Assembly: GCA_032871835.1 (NCBI GenBank)
Contig: CM065303.1
Location: 58,318,597 to 58,382,596, forward strand
DNA: 64,000 nt
Direction of reading: 5' to 3'
Source: Dipteronia dyeriana
Lineage: Eukaryota > Streptophyta > Magnoliopsida > Sapindales > Sapindaceae
Below, in pieces: positions 47,719 through 58,528 of the stretch. Position numbers and translations under genes: made by a program. Numbering within the stretch: position 1 is the stretch's first letter; every line of letters begins with the position of its first letter. The notes under the pieces are model-generated. The model was not told the DNA's origin. It made no database searches and saw only the letters and a program-made list of their open reading frames with translations.

Positions 47719-48362
47719 CCATAAACTCCCCATAAATAATTAAGTATATAAATGCATAACTATTTCTTCTTTTTTGTCATGAAATAGACAAACACATAGA
47801 TAATGAGAAGAAACATAAATCATGGTATTAATTAAAAACATGATTTAAACACATAGAATCCAAATATACACAAACTTAGAGAGTATTAAAAACAAATAAA
47901 ACATGTGTTTGAGGAAATCTTAGTCAGCCTGACACGTCAATATAAACAGTAGAATTCACGGAACCAGGTCTCCAGTACATCATCAAACCATGCAAAATTG
48001 ACAAGTCACATGAAGCAGTGGCGAGTTCGAAGTTGGTTGCCCACTTAAAACTAGTTCTCCAAAGTAATCCCAATTGACAAATTGATACCAACTCACCGAT
48101 TACTTTGTGAAAACGAAATATCCCCAAAATCACCATAAATCTAGGATTCTTTGCATCTCCCATGAAATCTGTGCCTATATCAAGAAAGGCAATCACCGTT
48201 AATCAAACAGTTGATGAATCCATAAGATAATCCATTGAAGGAAAATAGATTCCCCAAATACAGGTGAATCATCAAGATACCATCTCCATAAAGCCTTCGC
48301 TTGCACTACAGGGATTATGGCAATGCTTTAATTCCCAAATAAATACATGGAAATAGCAAAGG

Positions 48363-48424
<62 letters not shown>

Positions 48425-48600
48425 CAACATTAGCGAGATACTTTTTTCTCAACTTAGTGAACATCCTCTTTTCCTATCGTTAGGATAACCGTGTTACTTA
48501 TTGCTTTTATTTACTTTTTCCATTACAAATCACGTTCACGTAAGAAAATGGTGTTTTGATCACAAGTTTCTTAGTTGATCCAAACATTAGTTTACCTAGG
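47231..48600. other. Non-coding interval with simple repeats
   Basis: (AT)n at 47688-47714 and (CA)n followed by (GA)n at 48365-48423. A minus-strand 90-codon frame at 47924-48196 is not recognisable and has no supporting context. Confidence 0.5.
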
Positions 48601-49805
48601 TGTTATAGTTTACTAAACAATCCAAAAATCGACGTTAACATCATGCTCTTTTGAAATAGGAGAAACATCATCATCATCGTCATCATCATAATCATGTCCT
48701 TCATCTTCATCTTTAGCTCTGGCCACCATATTCTTCCATAGATGAAGTTGACACGGTAATTCTTTGATTTTCCAATAGAGCTTGAATTTTGGCAATCTCC
48801 ACATCTTGCTTATCAAGTCGACCAAAAATAGAAGTATTGCCACTTTAAATCACATTCATAATTGTACCAACCCAAGATGGATTATCCGAATTTAACTTCA
48901 TACAGGGACGTAACCAGGATTGAAGACTAATGTAGGTTAGATTTTTTTTTTTACTGAACATCGACATCACTTAGTTAAGAGAACATAATGAAACGTCTCA
49001 GTAAAATGTATATTCTAATTATATACTTTACAAAATTTTATTTTATTTTTACAAAATCAAATTAAATTATAAGAGAAACATGAAACATGAAACAAATGGA
49101 AACACTAATTAAATTATACAATATTATTATATTATTTGATTCATTCTAACTATACTAATATAATGTTATTTACTTAACAATATCGTTAGTTTATAAATTT
49201 AAATTTGGAATAAATAATAATTGGATTACTCCTAAAATCTCATTATTTGTATTTAACAATAACCTTAAAATTTCAAAACAAAATAAAATATTAATAACAT
49301 AAAATATTTAAAGCCATAATATTCACTCAAACATATCTAAATGTTGATGTAAATTAATAGATTTAACCAAGTTTAAAAAATGAGGAGAAATAATTGTTAT
49401 TGTTAAAAGAAGAAAAAAGGGAAAAGAGATTATATTTTTACTATGATAAGGAATTAAAATTAATTAAGGGGCAGGCCCCTAACCCCCACATAGGTCCGTC
49501 CTTGCCTCCATAGGCGTGTTTTAATTCTTACCATGTTCACGAAGAATCCTTCTAATGTAATTGCCTCCATTCGTACTATTCGGATCAATAAATTTATCTG
49601 AGCTTTTTGTCTTAACTTTTGCAAGCAAACAAAAGTAATCAAGCTTTGAAAAAATAACCTTCATTTCTAAGCAGTATGTACTCCCAAAATGAGCAATCAT
49701 ACTTAGAATATATCTTCCAACATTAAATTCATGAGGAGAGATCAAGGCATAGAGGAGAAGAGCTTGTTTAAAATTTATCCCGGAATAGTTCTTTGTTAGA
49801 TACAA
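48600..49805 (-). pseudogene. Putative plant transposon protein remnant, split by a hAT MITE
   Basis: The minus-strand frame 49805-49521 contains NFKQALLLYALISPHEFNVG followed by RYILSMIAHFG. This A-L-L-x-A-L...I/F-N-V-G-x-x-I pattern resembles the Pfam group I recall as Transposase_32 (putative plant transposon protein). Beyond the MITE (48903-49504) the strand continues with KLNSDNPSWVGTIMN and a heptad-like FGRLDKQDVEIAKIQALLEN segment, then an acidic Asp run (about 48700-48650). It is broken by stops and is a fragment of a larger retroelement-associated ORF. The similarity is suggestive only. Confidence 0.4.
48903..49504. mobile_element. hAT-type MITE, 602 bp
   Basis: Starts CAGGGACGTAACCAGG and ends GGTCCGTCCTTG; CAGGGACG and CGTCCTTG are inverted with one mismatch. 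It is flanked by ACTTCATA (48895-48902) and CCTCCATA (49505-49512), an 8-bp duplication with two differences. CAGGG(G/A)CG ends and 8-bp duplications are usual for plant hAT elements. Interior AT-rich and non-coding. Confidence 0.65.
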
Positions 49806-49864
49806 AGAAAAACAACAACTATTCTTAGAGAATTCTAATCAGAGGACAATTGACATTAAAGCTA

Positions 49865-50777
49865 TGTTTGAGATTGCTTTTGCTTGAGAAATAAATGATT
49901 ATTTCTCATGTTTTGAATAAATATATGTTTGGTAAACTTTCTAAATGCAGTTTATTTTACAATTTGCTTCTCAATTAATCAGCTTTTAAAAAGCTTGGTA
50001 GGGGTTGCTTTTGAAAGTAGAAGCTGACTTATTACTTATATAATATCCAAAATACCCTCACTATTTTAATAAAAGACATTATTACCCTTATATTTAATAA
50101 TATAATAAAAAACTAAAATCTAAAAATCTGAAGAAAAAAAATTGATCAGATTGGTAGCCAAAGCACCGGAGTTGGAGGCCGGAGGAGATCCCTCCCTGAC
50201 CACCACCTCTACCGACGCCGCCTCGCCTCCCTCGTAGACGCCGCCTTCGTGCGACGCGACACGACATCATCTGCTCCACCAGCAGCTTTTGCCTCGCATC
50301 TGGGTCTCGCCAAACTGACCATTGTAGCACCTAGGTTTTACCGATTCGACTGCTTAGGAGCGTCGTCGGTTCGACTGCGGAGGAGCTTCACCGGTTCCGT
50401 GGTGGATCGGTCCACCTCTAGTGGGCTTGCGCGAAGTTGAACGAGCAACATTAGGCATGGGGTGGCGACGGGTAGGGTTTCACGCGAAACGGGTCAAAGT
50501 AGCTGGTCAAGTATGTTTTGGGCCTATGGTGTTCAATGAGTCCATTCCCCAAATCTATTTGAAAAGCCCAAATTGTTGAACAGTATAAAATTGCTTTGGG
50601 CCTCTAATCTTGAATGATGTCTATTATTGTCATTTAATTAAATAAATATTCCACCGTTTCAAAAGCAAAACAATTTTAAAATTTATTTTATCAAATATCT
50701 ATCCATTTTTTTTAATTTAATTGTTTTTAAAGTTAAACTATAAACGGATATTTTTTAAAACAAATCAATCTCAAACA
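49865..50777. mobile_element. TIR element with GC-rich core
   Basis: TGTTTGAGATTG at 49865-49876 recurs inverted at 50766-50777, with looser similarity beyond. Outer parts are AT-rich, but 50160-50440 is strongly GC-rich (CGCCGCCTCGCCTCCCTCGT type), unlike anything nearby. The core has open frames on both strands that I cannot identify. It lies ~220 bp downstream of the GAD stop codon. Confidence 0.45.
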
Positions 50778-50998
50778 AAATATAAATGTGCAGGATTGAG
50801 TAACCCAATAAATAACATTCTTATGCAAAAACTATTATTGGCTGCAATATATGAAAGAATAGTACTATTAATTAATTTGGTGAACAGTCTCGAAACTCAA
50901 CATAGCCTTAAACAAGACAAACAAGATCCATATCCCAAAATCTTTTAAATGGAATCCTTTTTCTAAAACAACAAGAGTGCAAACATTTACGAAAACAT

Positions 50999-52775
50999 CT
51001 AACAAATCTTGTTCCTGTTAGTTTTGATGTCGGAGACAAACTTCTTCCAGTAAGTAGCCACTTCTCTCTGAGTCTCCATATCAGTTTTCTTGCCATTCTT
51101 TCCATTCTGTTGGGCTGCAGCAAGCAATTTTGAAGGCATAGAATCGAGCTCATGGAGTACCTTTGTGATGTCAAGCACCAGACGCTCAGCAAGTGTCCTA
51201 GAAAAGTCTTCTCTGATGACCACTCGGAGCACCGTCACGTGCTGGGCGTCTGCCGGCATTGTGTATGCAGGCACAATCCATCCGAAGCGGCGTAGCATTT
51301 CAGCCACCTCGAATTCGTTGTGGCGTTTGTTGTCCTTGAGAGAAAATGCCACGAGCGGAACGCCATCGTCCTTGGACACGATGTTGAAGCGGCCAGTTTT
51401 CTCCAATCCTTGTTTGAGAACCATGGCGTTTTCGTGACAATTCTCCATTACATTACGGTATCCTTCGAAGCCCAATCGGATGAGTTGGTAGTATTGAGCA
51501 ATGACTTGACTTGAACCTTTCGAGAAGTTGAGTGTGAAAGTGGGTTGATCAGCTCCAAGATAGTTGATGTGGAAGATGAGTTCTTCCGGCAAGTCTTCTT
51601 TGCTCCTCCAAATCACCCACCCAATTCCGGCATACACAAGTCCGTATTTGTGGCCACTCACATTAATGCTCTTCACTAATGGAAGCCTGAAATCCCATTC
51701 GAGCTCTGGATAAATAAATGGAGCAATAAATCCACCACTGGCTGCATCAACATGAATTGGGGTGTCCCATCTGCAACATACAGGGAATATATATATATAT
51801 ATAAGATATTTGTAAAGGGTACAGCTCAACAGAGGATTTCAATCGGTTTAAAGATGCTTTTGACACGGATAAAACACTTGCAAACATATTAATTAATATA
51901 GTTTAATGATTCATTAATTAAATTATACATACCCAGTTTGCTTATTCTTCTCAAGCAAAAGATCGTTCAAGAGCTTGACATCTTCGAATTCTCCATTGAG
52001 AGTAGAACCCAGAATAGCAGCAACACAGATAGTGTTTTCATCTACCATTTCTACAGCTTTGGCAGGGTCCATCACATAGTACCCTTCACTCAGCTTGACT
52101 TCCTTGAGCTCCACCTCAAAATATCTAGCAAATTTCTCCCAACACACCTGAACATTGGCGCCGGTGACAATGTTGGGCTTGTCGTAGGGTAGGCCTTGGG
52201 CCTTACGTGTGTTCTGCCACTTTCTCTTGAAAGCAAGGCCAGCCAGCATTATTGCCTCCGATGACCCAACGGTACCAACTCCGACGGCGGCTTCTGAGTC
52301 ATCCAATGGAGCATTAAAGAGGTGTGCTATCATGTTCACGCATCGATTCTGAAGCTCAGTGGTGACAGGATACTCATCCATGTCGACATAGTTCTTGTTG
52401 ATGGAAGCCATCATAAGCTTATCACACTCTGGCTCCATCCAAGTAGTCACAAACGAAGCCAAATTCAACCTTGGATTCCCATCAAGCATCAGCTCGTCGT
52501 TTATGATCTGGTAAGCTGCGTCCTTGGGTATAGAGTTCTCTGGCATCTTGAACCTTCAGGATCATCAACAACAACAACCACAAAACATTCAAAACAAAAA
52601 TAAATCTATATAATTATTGTACGTGTCTAGGGAGACTCTCAAATTTACTGTGTATGGTTTTGATAGTAATTATAAATATATTTACGTACCGAGGAAGCGA
52701 AGTTCGGACATAGCGGGAGGCAAAGGTGGAGTGGATGGACTCGTCGGAATCGGAAGCTGTCCTTGAGAGAACCAT
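50999..52775 (-). CDS. GAD: Glutamate decarboxylase (PLP-dependent, calmodulin-binding)
   Basis: Converts L-glutamate to GABA and CO2 in the cytosol, the entry to the GABA shunt. Three exons on the minus strand: 52775-52690, 52553-51933 and 51770-50999, with GT..AG introns of 136 and 162 bp, giving 492 residues, close to the ~490-500 of plant GADs. The start is [20 protein letters not shown], the conserved plant N-terminus. Group II decarboxylase features include [45 protein letters not shown] and the PLP-lysine motif [16 protein letters not shown]. The last ~25 residues ([20 protein letters not shown]) form the Trp- and Lys-rich calmodulin-binding domain, so Ca2+/calmodulin control is expected. 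No stop or frameshift. It is the only gene here that looks functional. Confidence 0.96.
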
Positions 52776-52890
52776 GATTATTGATCACAAAGAGCAAATG
52801 TTTACACACAGAGAGAGAGAGAGAGGAGAGAAGTTGTTGATTGCAAAGATGTTGTGTTTGATGAACAAGAGAGTTGGGTATTTATTGGAG
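52776..52890 (-). promoter_or_regulatory. GAD 5' leader and TATA-like element
   Basis: On the minus strand, AATAAATA (52886-52879) lies ~105 bp upstream of the ATG, followed by a (CT)n leader (52830-52810), a common arrangement in plant promoters. The transcription start is inferred, not seen. Confidence 0.45.
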
Positions 52891-53862
52891 GCTACGGTGG
52901 AAGACTGGAAGGAAATGACGCACACTTTCAAGGAATCAACGTGGGAACAAAAGAATTATAAATTAATAATATCAACCTGTTCCTTTGGACTTTTTCTGAA
53001 TACTACTTTCCTAAAAAAAAAATAAAAATACAAAGTAAGAGTGCAAGACCTGCGAATACTGAAATTGACCAACCAATTAGAGGAATACAAATGTGTATGA
53101 TGGTTTAGAAGTATCGTATGCCCTGGAGGCTAGGACAGTTGAATCACTCGATGGGTTTAAATTTCCAGATTATGTTTTCAAACTACTTTATAGTAGTTAC
53201 TGCTTTGCTGACCAGTGACCCATGAAAGGCGGAAATACACCCACTGGAAAATTTATTAACCTTCTATTTTTATTTAAATACAATTACTGTCCGATTATTG
53301 AAAAAACTCTATAAATACGATTTGAAATACAATTTTCACTATCGGAAAGATATTATATATTAACTATAACTCTTATAACTGTAGATCCTATAAATCGAAA
53401 GAAAACTTCCTATACATATTTATAAAATACGTGTATTGGAATTTAAATCTCTGACCATTAGATATGAAAAGGAGGTGTACAAACAATTTTATTTAGTGGT
53501 GAGTTGCAATTTATTTCCCTTCTATGATGGTTATTTATAATTCGTTTTTATCTCATAATATTTTAACACCATTTTTTCTTTTGTGTGGACATGTCACATG
53601 TAGTCTGCATATTCCATTATGCAACTTGAACAGGAAGTTGCCTGTCCGCATCAACATTAGTGTTTGACAATGAGGTGTCCCGTGACTTACAATACTTATT
53701 TAATAAGTAGATGACTTTTTTTCCGGTTTAATTTATATGAATATTTATTTTCTATTAAAAAGATAGTTATCTGAACCGTATACTTATTGTTTGATTTTTA
53801 TAGATTTCAACAGTTTTATTATAATAATTTTTATAATATTTTTAGTATTAATTTTAAAGGCT

Positions 53863-53904
<42 letters not shown>

Positions 53905-54880
53905 GGAGTCGATTTGTCATTCCAACTATATCTATGGTACAATAATATAACATTCAGTTTTTCATAAAAAATAAATAAATAAAAAATATAGATCTCTTAA
54001 CGTTGGACCCGGGGCGGTGGCACTTGCTCAGCCGCACTGTGGACTGTCCACACAATTACCTTGTTGTGGTATTTTAGTATTTTAACTTTGTTTAATACCG
54101 CCTTTTTTGGGTCTTTGCTAGTTAGCTTTATTTAATAATATTGACAATTTTCTCTGATCCCTCCTTATAGAGAAGACTTCTTACAAATTTTATTTAATGT
54201 CCTTCTGACGCTAACTAAATAATTAAAATAAGTTTTAGAATTTCTCTAATCCCTGCTACCGTTTTCAACTTTTCATAAAGGAGAAGGCTTCTTACGATTT
54301 TTTTACTTTTTTTTTAATGTCCTTCTGACACTAATTAAACAATTAAATTAATACTAGCTTACCAGGATAAAAATAAGTCTTAGAACGGATCAATATTCCC
54401 TTAAACAATATTAGAGCATCCAGTCGGGCTGTATTTGCTTCACCGTTTGTTTTTTTTCTCAACTCATTAAAAAATATATTTTCCTTTTCTCAGGGAAACT
54501 TTAGATTGAATTCTAATAAAAAAGAAAGAAAGAAGACAAAAAAAAAGGAAGGTCCCTTTAAAGCCACAGAATTGGAGGACTATGACCAATTCCACATGAC
54601 CAATTGACCACACTAAACTCCGTGGTCAGCCGTCCAATTGAAGTTTTGGAAAGTCTAAAACATATTCTCTTTTTTGTTCATATTCGGTACGCAATTACGC
54701 ATTAACTAACGTAACGTGCATCTATTTATAATTTTATATTAATCAAACAAGTCAGCGGCCAGTTATACAACTTATACGCACCTAAAATTTGACCAATACA
54801 ATCACGCAATAAAATAACAAGTTAGTGCGGTAATAAACCCTTCACACCTATATAAGAACGGAAGATAATGACTGGTCCGA
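52890..54880. other. Intergenic DNA upstream of GAD
   Basis: Contains (TA)n at 53868-53901 and AT-rich sequence. GACCC.GGGGCGGTGGC near 54006 is isolated. No gene or element end recognised. Confidence 0.5.
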
Positions 54881-55090
54881 ACTTAATATCATAAAAATGG
54901 ACTGGTCCGACACATTTGATCCGGTATGTTTCAACCCGTTTTTGAAAAACGGGCCGTGCCTGGTCCGAGTCGTTGTTCTGTCCAGGTCAGACCTGGTCCG
55001 ACACGTTTTCAGGAACGTGGGTTTGCTGTCGGTGTGCCAGACTAGGCCGCTACGCAGGCCACGGCCGGCGTGCCCCATGGGCCAGACCAA
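54880..55090. repeat. Subterminal region of hAT element (GGTCCGA / GGGCCGTGCC repeats)
   Basis: Four TGGTCCGA motifs plus GGGCCGTGCC and CGGCCGGCGTGCC within 200 bp, a GC-rich cluster downstream of the hAT transposase. Such short clustered motifs fit transposase-binding subterminal repeats. A TIR itself is not resolved. Confidence 0.4.
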
Positions 55091-55675
55091 ATTTTAATTT
55101 TATTTTTAAAATTTATTTTTGTTTTGGGTTTTGGGTTTAGGGAAAATATATAATTAAAATACATATTATATAATATCAAATTAACAATTCAATTATGTCA
55201 ATGTAATTTTAATTGCAATTTATTTATCCTCTTAATTGGTTATTATGAAAAATAAAGTGATTATTTTTCATTCCAATTTTTTTAGTTAGTTAGATTTATT
55301 ATTTTTGATAGTAAAATACTAAAACAGTGAAAAAAAATGAATAAATATAAAGTATTAAAAAAAATAAAAAATAGATGAAGTTACGATAATATAAAATGAA
55401 GATTTATTTATTTATTTCTGACTTATGTAATTCAATATTACATATTTACATGATTTCTTATTAAAAACCTTACCAAGAAAAACTCAGTGGGATAAAACTT
55501 TGTAAGGGAAAAATAGTGCAATCGTATTACAACTTACAAGTAAATGTACATGTAAAAGTATAACATAGTTTTGGCCCTGGCCACTACCGGAAGACTCATC
55601 AACATATAGATTGTTGAAATTTAGAATAAGTTCATTATCTACAGCTTCGTTTTGCAATCATTTTTTAGCATGCTT

Positions 55676-57617
55676 CTAATCCCGAAGGCATGTTAATACC
55701 TCCACCATCTCCGGAGATAAACAACTTCTTCTTGGTTCAATTATGCTTCCATTGGTGCTGAATGCTTGTTCTGAAAATACCGTGGACACGAGGATAACCT
55801 GTACGTCATGTGCTAGGTGTGACAGAACCAGATTACTTGTAGGTATAGGTTTTCTGCCATAAAAACAAATCAAAATCTTCCTTGTCTTTGACAACATCGA
55901 ACTATACTTCAAGGTACTTATTCAGTTCGGCACAAGAAGATAGGCCAGATCTTTGCCCTGAAGAAGTACATGCTGAATTGTCCTTTTTTCATCGTTTGAG
56001 AAGGCTCCAACTTGTTTGCTTCGGCTGTGTCTCCGATTCTTTTCATGGGTGGGTGTCAATGCCGCCAAACCTACACTCATAATTGTGAAAAACTTCAAAA
56101 AATTTGTTTCGAATGTCAGTAATCTGTTTTGAATAATCTATTGTCAAATTAGTACCAATAAACTCAAGCAAAACTTCTAAACCAAATAATTTAACCCTAT
56201 GATCTACTATAACACTTAAGGCATAAAGTAGAAGAATGTTAGCTCAATATTTTTTCAACTTTGTCTCAATGGAAACAATTGCAGAGCTTAAAAGTTCATC
56301 TTCCCTATAACTGTCAAACATTTCCACTATCTAATGGATTGCTTGGGACGATGTGGGGTAATAGACCCCGGAAAGAGTTATAGTAGCATTGTAAAAAATC
56401 TTTAAAAATTGAAAAAAAAATCCTTCCCATATATCAATCGTCTGAGGTAAGTGATTTTACTTCAGGACGACCAGTTTCGACCAATTTCATGTTACAAAAA
56501 CATGTGATGGTTGTATCATAATCCAAACAATTTTCCAACATTAAGTAAGTAGAGTTCCACCTTACCGGCATATTAGTTTGGAATCATCGGGGTTTGAGAC
56601 CGTTAAATGCACAACTAGTGTCTCTTGAATTCTTAGAATCTAGGATTAGAACTGTAAATCCAAGAAATGACATCTCTGATGCGATCTATTTGGTCACTTA
56701 CTTGCTTTAAATCAGTCTGTACAACTAAATTTATGATATGATATGCACATCGTTGATGGAAGAAATAACCTCCATCTTGCGGGATATTTCTTGCAACAAA
56801 CAATGCAATAGAGCTAGTATTTTCATATCCATTATCTAATGTGATAGAAATGATGCAATACGTGATTTCATAAGTTTCTAAAACAGAAAGAATGACATTA
56901 AAAATATGTGTACGGTATGTGCAAATTCCATATGAAGAAAACCAAGAATGCTTTTTGTTATCCTCCATTCAGAATCTAAATAGTGTCATGTGACACATAA
57001 ATAGTCTTGTTTGAAACATGCATTTCAAATATCAGAAGTTAATGCAACAGATACACTTAGATGCTATATTTCAGCAATCAAGTTATCTCTTTGGGTTTCA
57101 AACAATGTTATCAATCGTTTCTAGTTGTGGTTTTAGAAACAGTTTCAAATTGGGGGTTGAATACAGATGTGATAAATTCATAAAATAAAAAACATTGTCA
57201 CCAACATTGATCGGTTGATCAGTTTGTGCAATGTATCATGCCAAGCAATCTTTAGCGTGTGCGGGGTTGTACCGCCACATCGTAACGGACCTGTCTAGAT
57301 GCCGTTGTAGTTGTGTCTGGGTTGTACTGTCTACCTGTCCATGTGCAGACATACATTTGAGCATATGTCTTCTCAAATGACCAGTTCCATACCTACTTGT
57401 GGTATAGTCCTTGGGACAAAACTTACATTTAGCTCTAGAGCCAATCATTCCATCTGGGAGTGTTGTTTGGGAGTGTCATTTCGACTATGTCGAAACACTG
57501 CCAGACATTTGATGTAAAAATTTTAGGACGTGATATTGGTGTAACGGCGGAACCAGAAGATTCTGCTTGGGTCTGGGTCAGTTCGGGATGATCAAAATCA
57601 TTGTTCAACATGTTCAA
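55676..57617 (-). pseudogene. hAT transposase (Ac/Tam3-like), broken
   Basis: Minus-strand order matches plant hAT transposases. A BED zinc finger at 57448-57290 (AKCKFCPKDYTTSRYGTGHL then RRHMLKC; C-x2-C...H-x4-C type) comes first. A catalytic-core segment follows at 56968-56633 (CIISITLDNGYENTSSIALF, then FHQRCAYHIINLVVQ). A P-V-R-W-N-S-T-Y-L-M-L motif lies near 56560, and the C-terminal dimerisation domain at 55912-55676 (TVFSEQAFSTNGSIIEPRRS then CLSPEMVEVLTCLRD). Multiple stops and shifts between these pieces make it inactive. About 650 codons are spanned, near the family norm. Confidence 0.85.
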
Positions 57618-57689
57618 ACGGTCCGGAAAATAAGTCTACCGGTTATGATTCATTTTCTGAAATACAAATATAAACACTATAGTCATTAA

Positions 57690-58515
57690 TAATCACATTA
57701 AATTAATTAATTTACTAACAAAACATATTAAATTAACTACTACAATTATAAATAATAATTTACTAACAAAAAATATTTAAATTAATTACTACACTTAAAA
57801 ATCATAATTTTACTAATAAAAAATATTAAAATTAATACTACACTTAAAATTCAAAATTTACTAACAAAACATATTTAAATTAACTATTACACTTAAAATT
57901 CATAATTTACTAACAAAACATATTAAAATTAACTGTTACACTTAAAATTCATAATTTACTAGTAAAAAATATTAAATTTAATACTACACTTAAAATTCAT
58001 AATTTACTAACAAAAAATATTAAAATTAACTACTACAATTATAAATCATAATTTACTTACAAAAAATATTTAAATTAACTACTATACTTAAAATTCATAA
58101 TTTACTAACAAAACATATTAAAATTAACTACTACAATTATAAATCATAATTTACTAACAAAAAATATTAAAATTAACTACTACAATTAAAATTCATAATT
58201 TACTAACAAAACATATTAAAATTAACTACTACAATTATAAATCATAACTTACTAACAAAAAATATTTAAATTAACTACTATACTTAAAATTCATAATTTA
58301 CTAACAAAACATATTAATATTAACTACTACACTTAAAATTCATTATTTACTAACAAAACATATTAAAATTAACTACTACAATCATATATCATAATTTACA
58401 AACAAAAAATATTTAAATTAACTATTAAACTTAAAATTGATAATTTACTAACAAAACATATTAAAATTAACTACTACAATTATAAATCATAATTTACTAA
58501 AAAAATAATTAAATT
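57690..58515. repeat. 49-bp AT-rich minisatellite
   Basis: About 16-17 tandem copies of a ~49-bp unit, for example ATTTACTAACAAAACATATT then AAAATTAACTACTACAATTA and TAAATCATA, with two alternating variants (ACATATTAAAATT and AAATATTTAAATT; ACAATTATAAATCA and ACACTTAAAATTCA). It starts ~70 bp upstream of the hAT transposase start and ends at the LINE poly-T. Confidence 0.92.
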
Positions 58516-58528
58516 AATTACTACACTA

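Noticed and set aside
47924..48196. 90-codon minus-strand frame
   Set aside because: No motif recognised, no splice or promoter context; consistent with chance in this composition.
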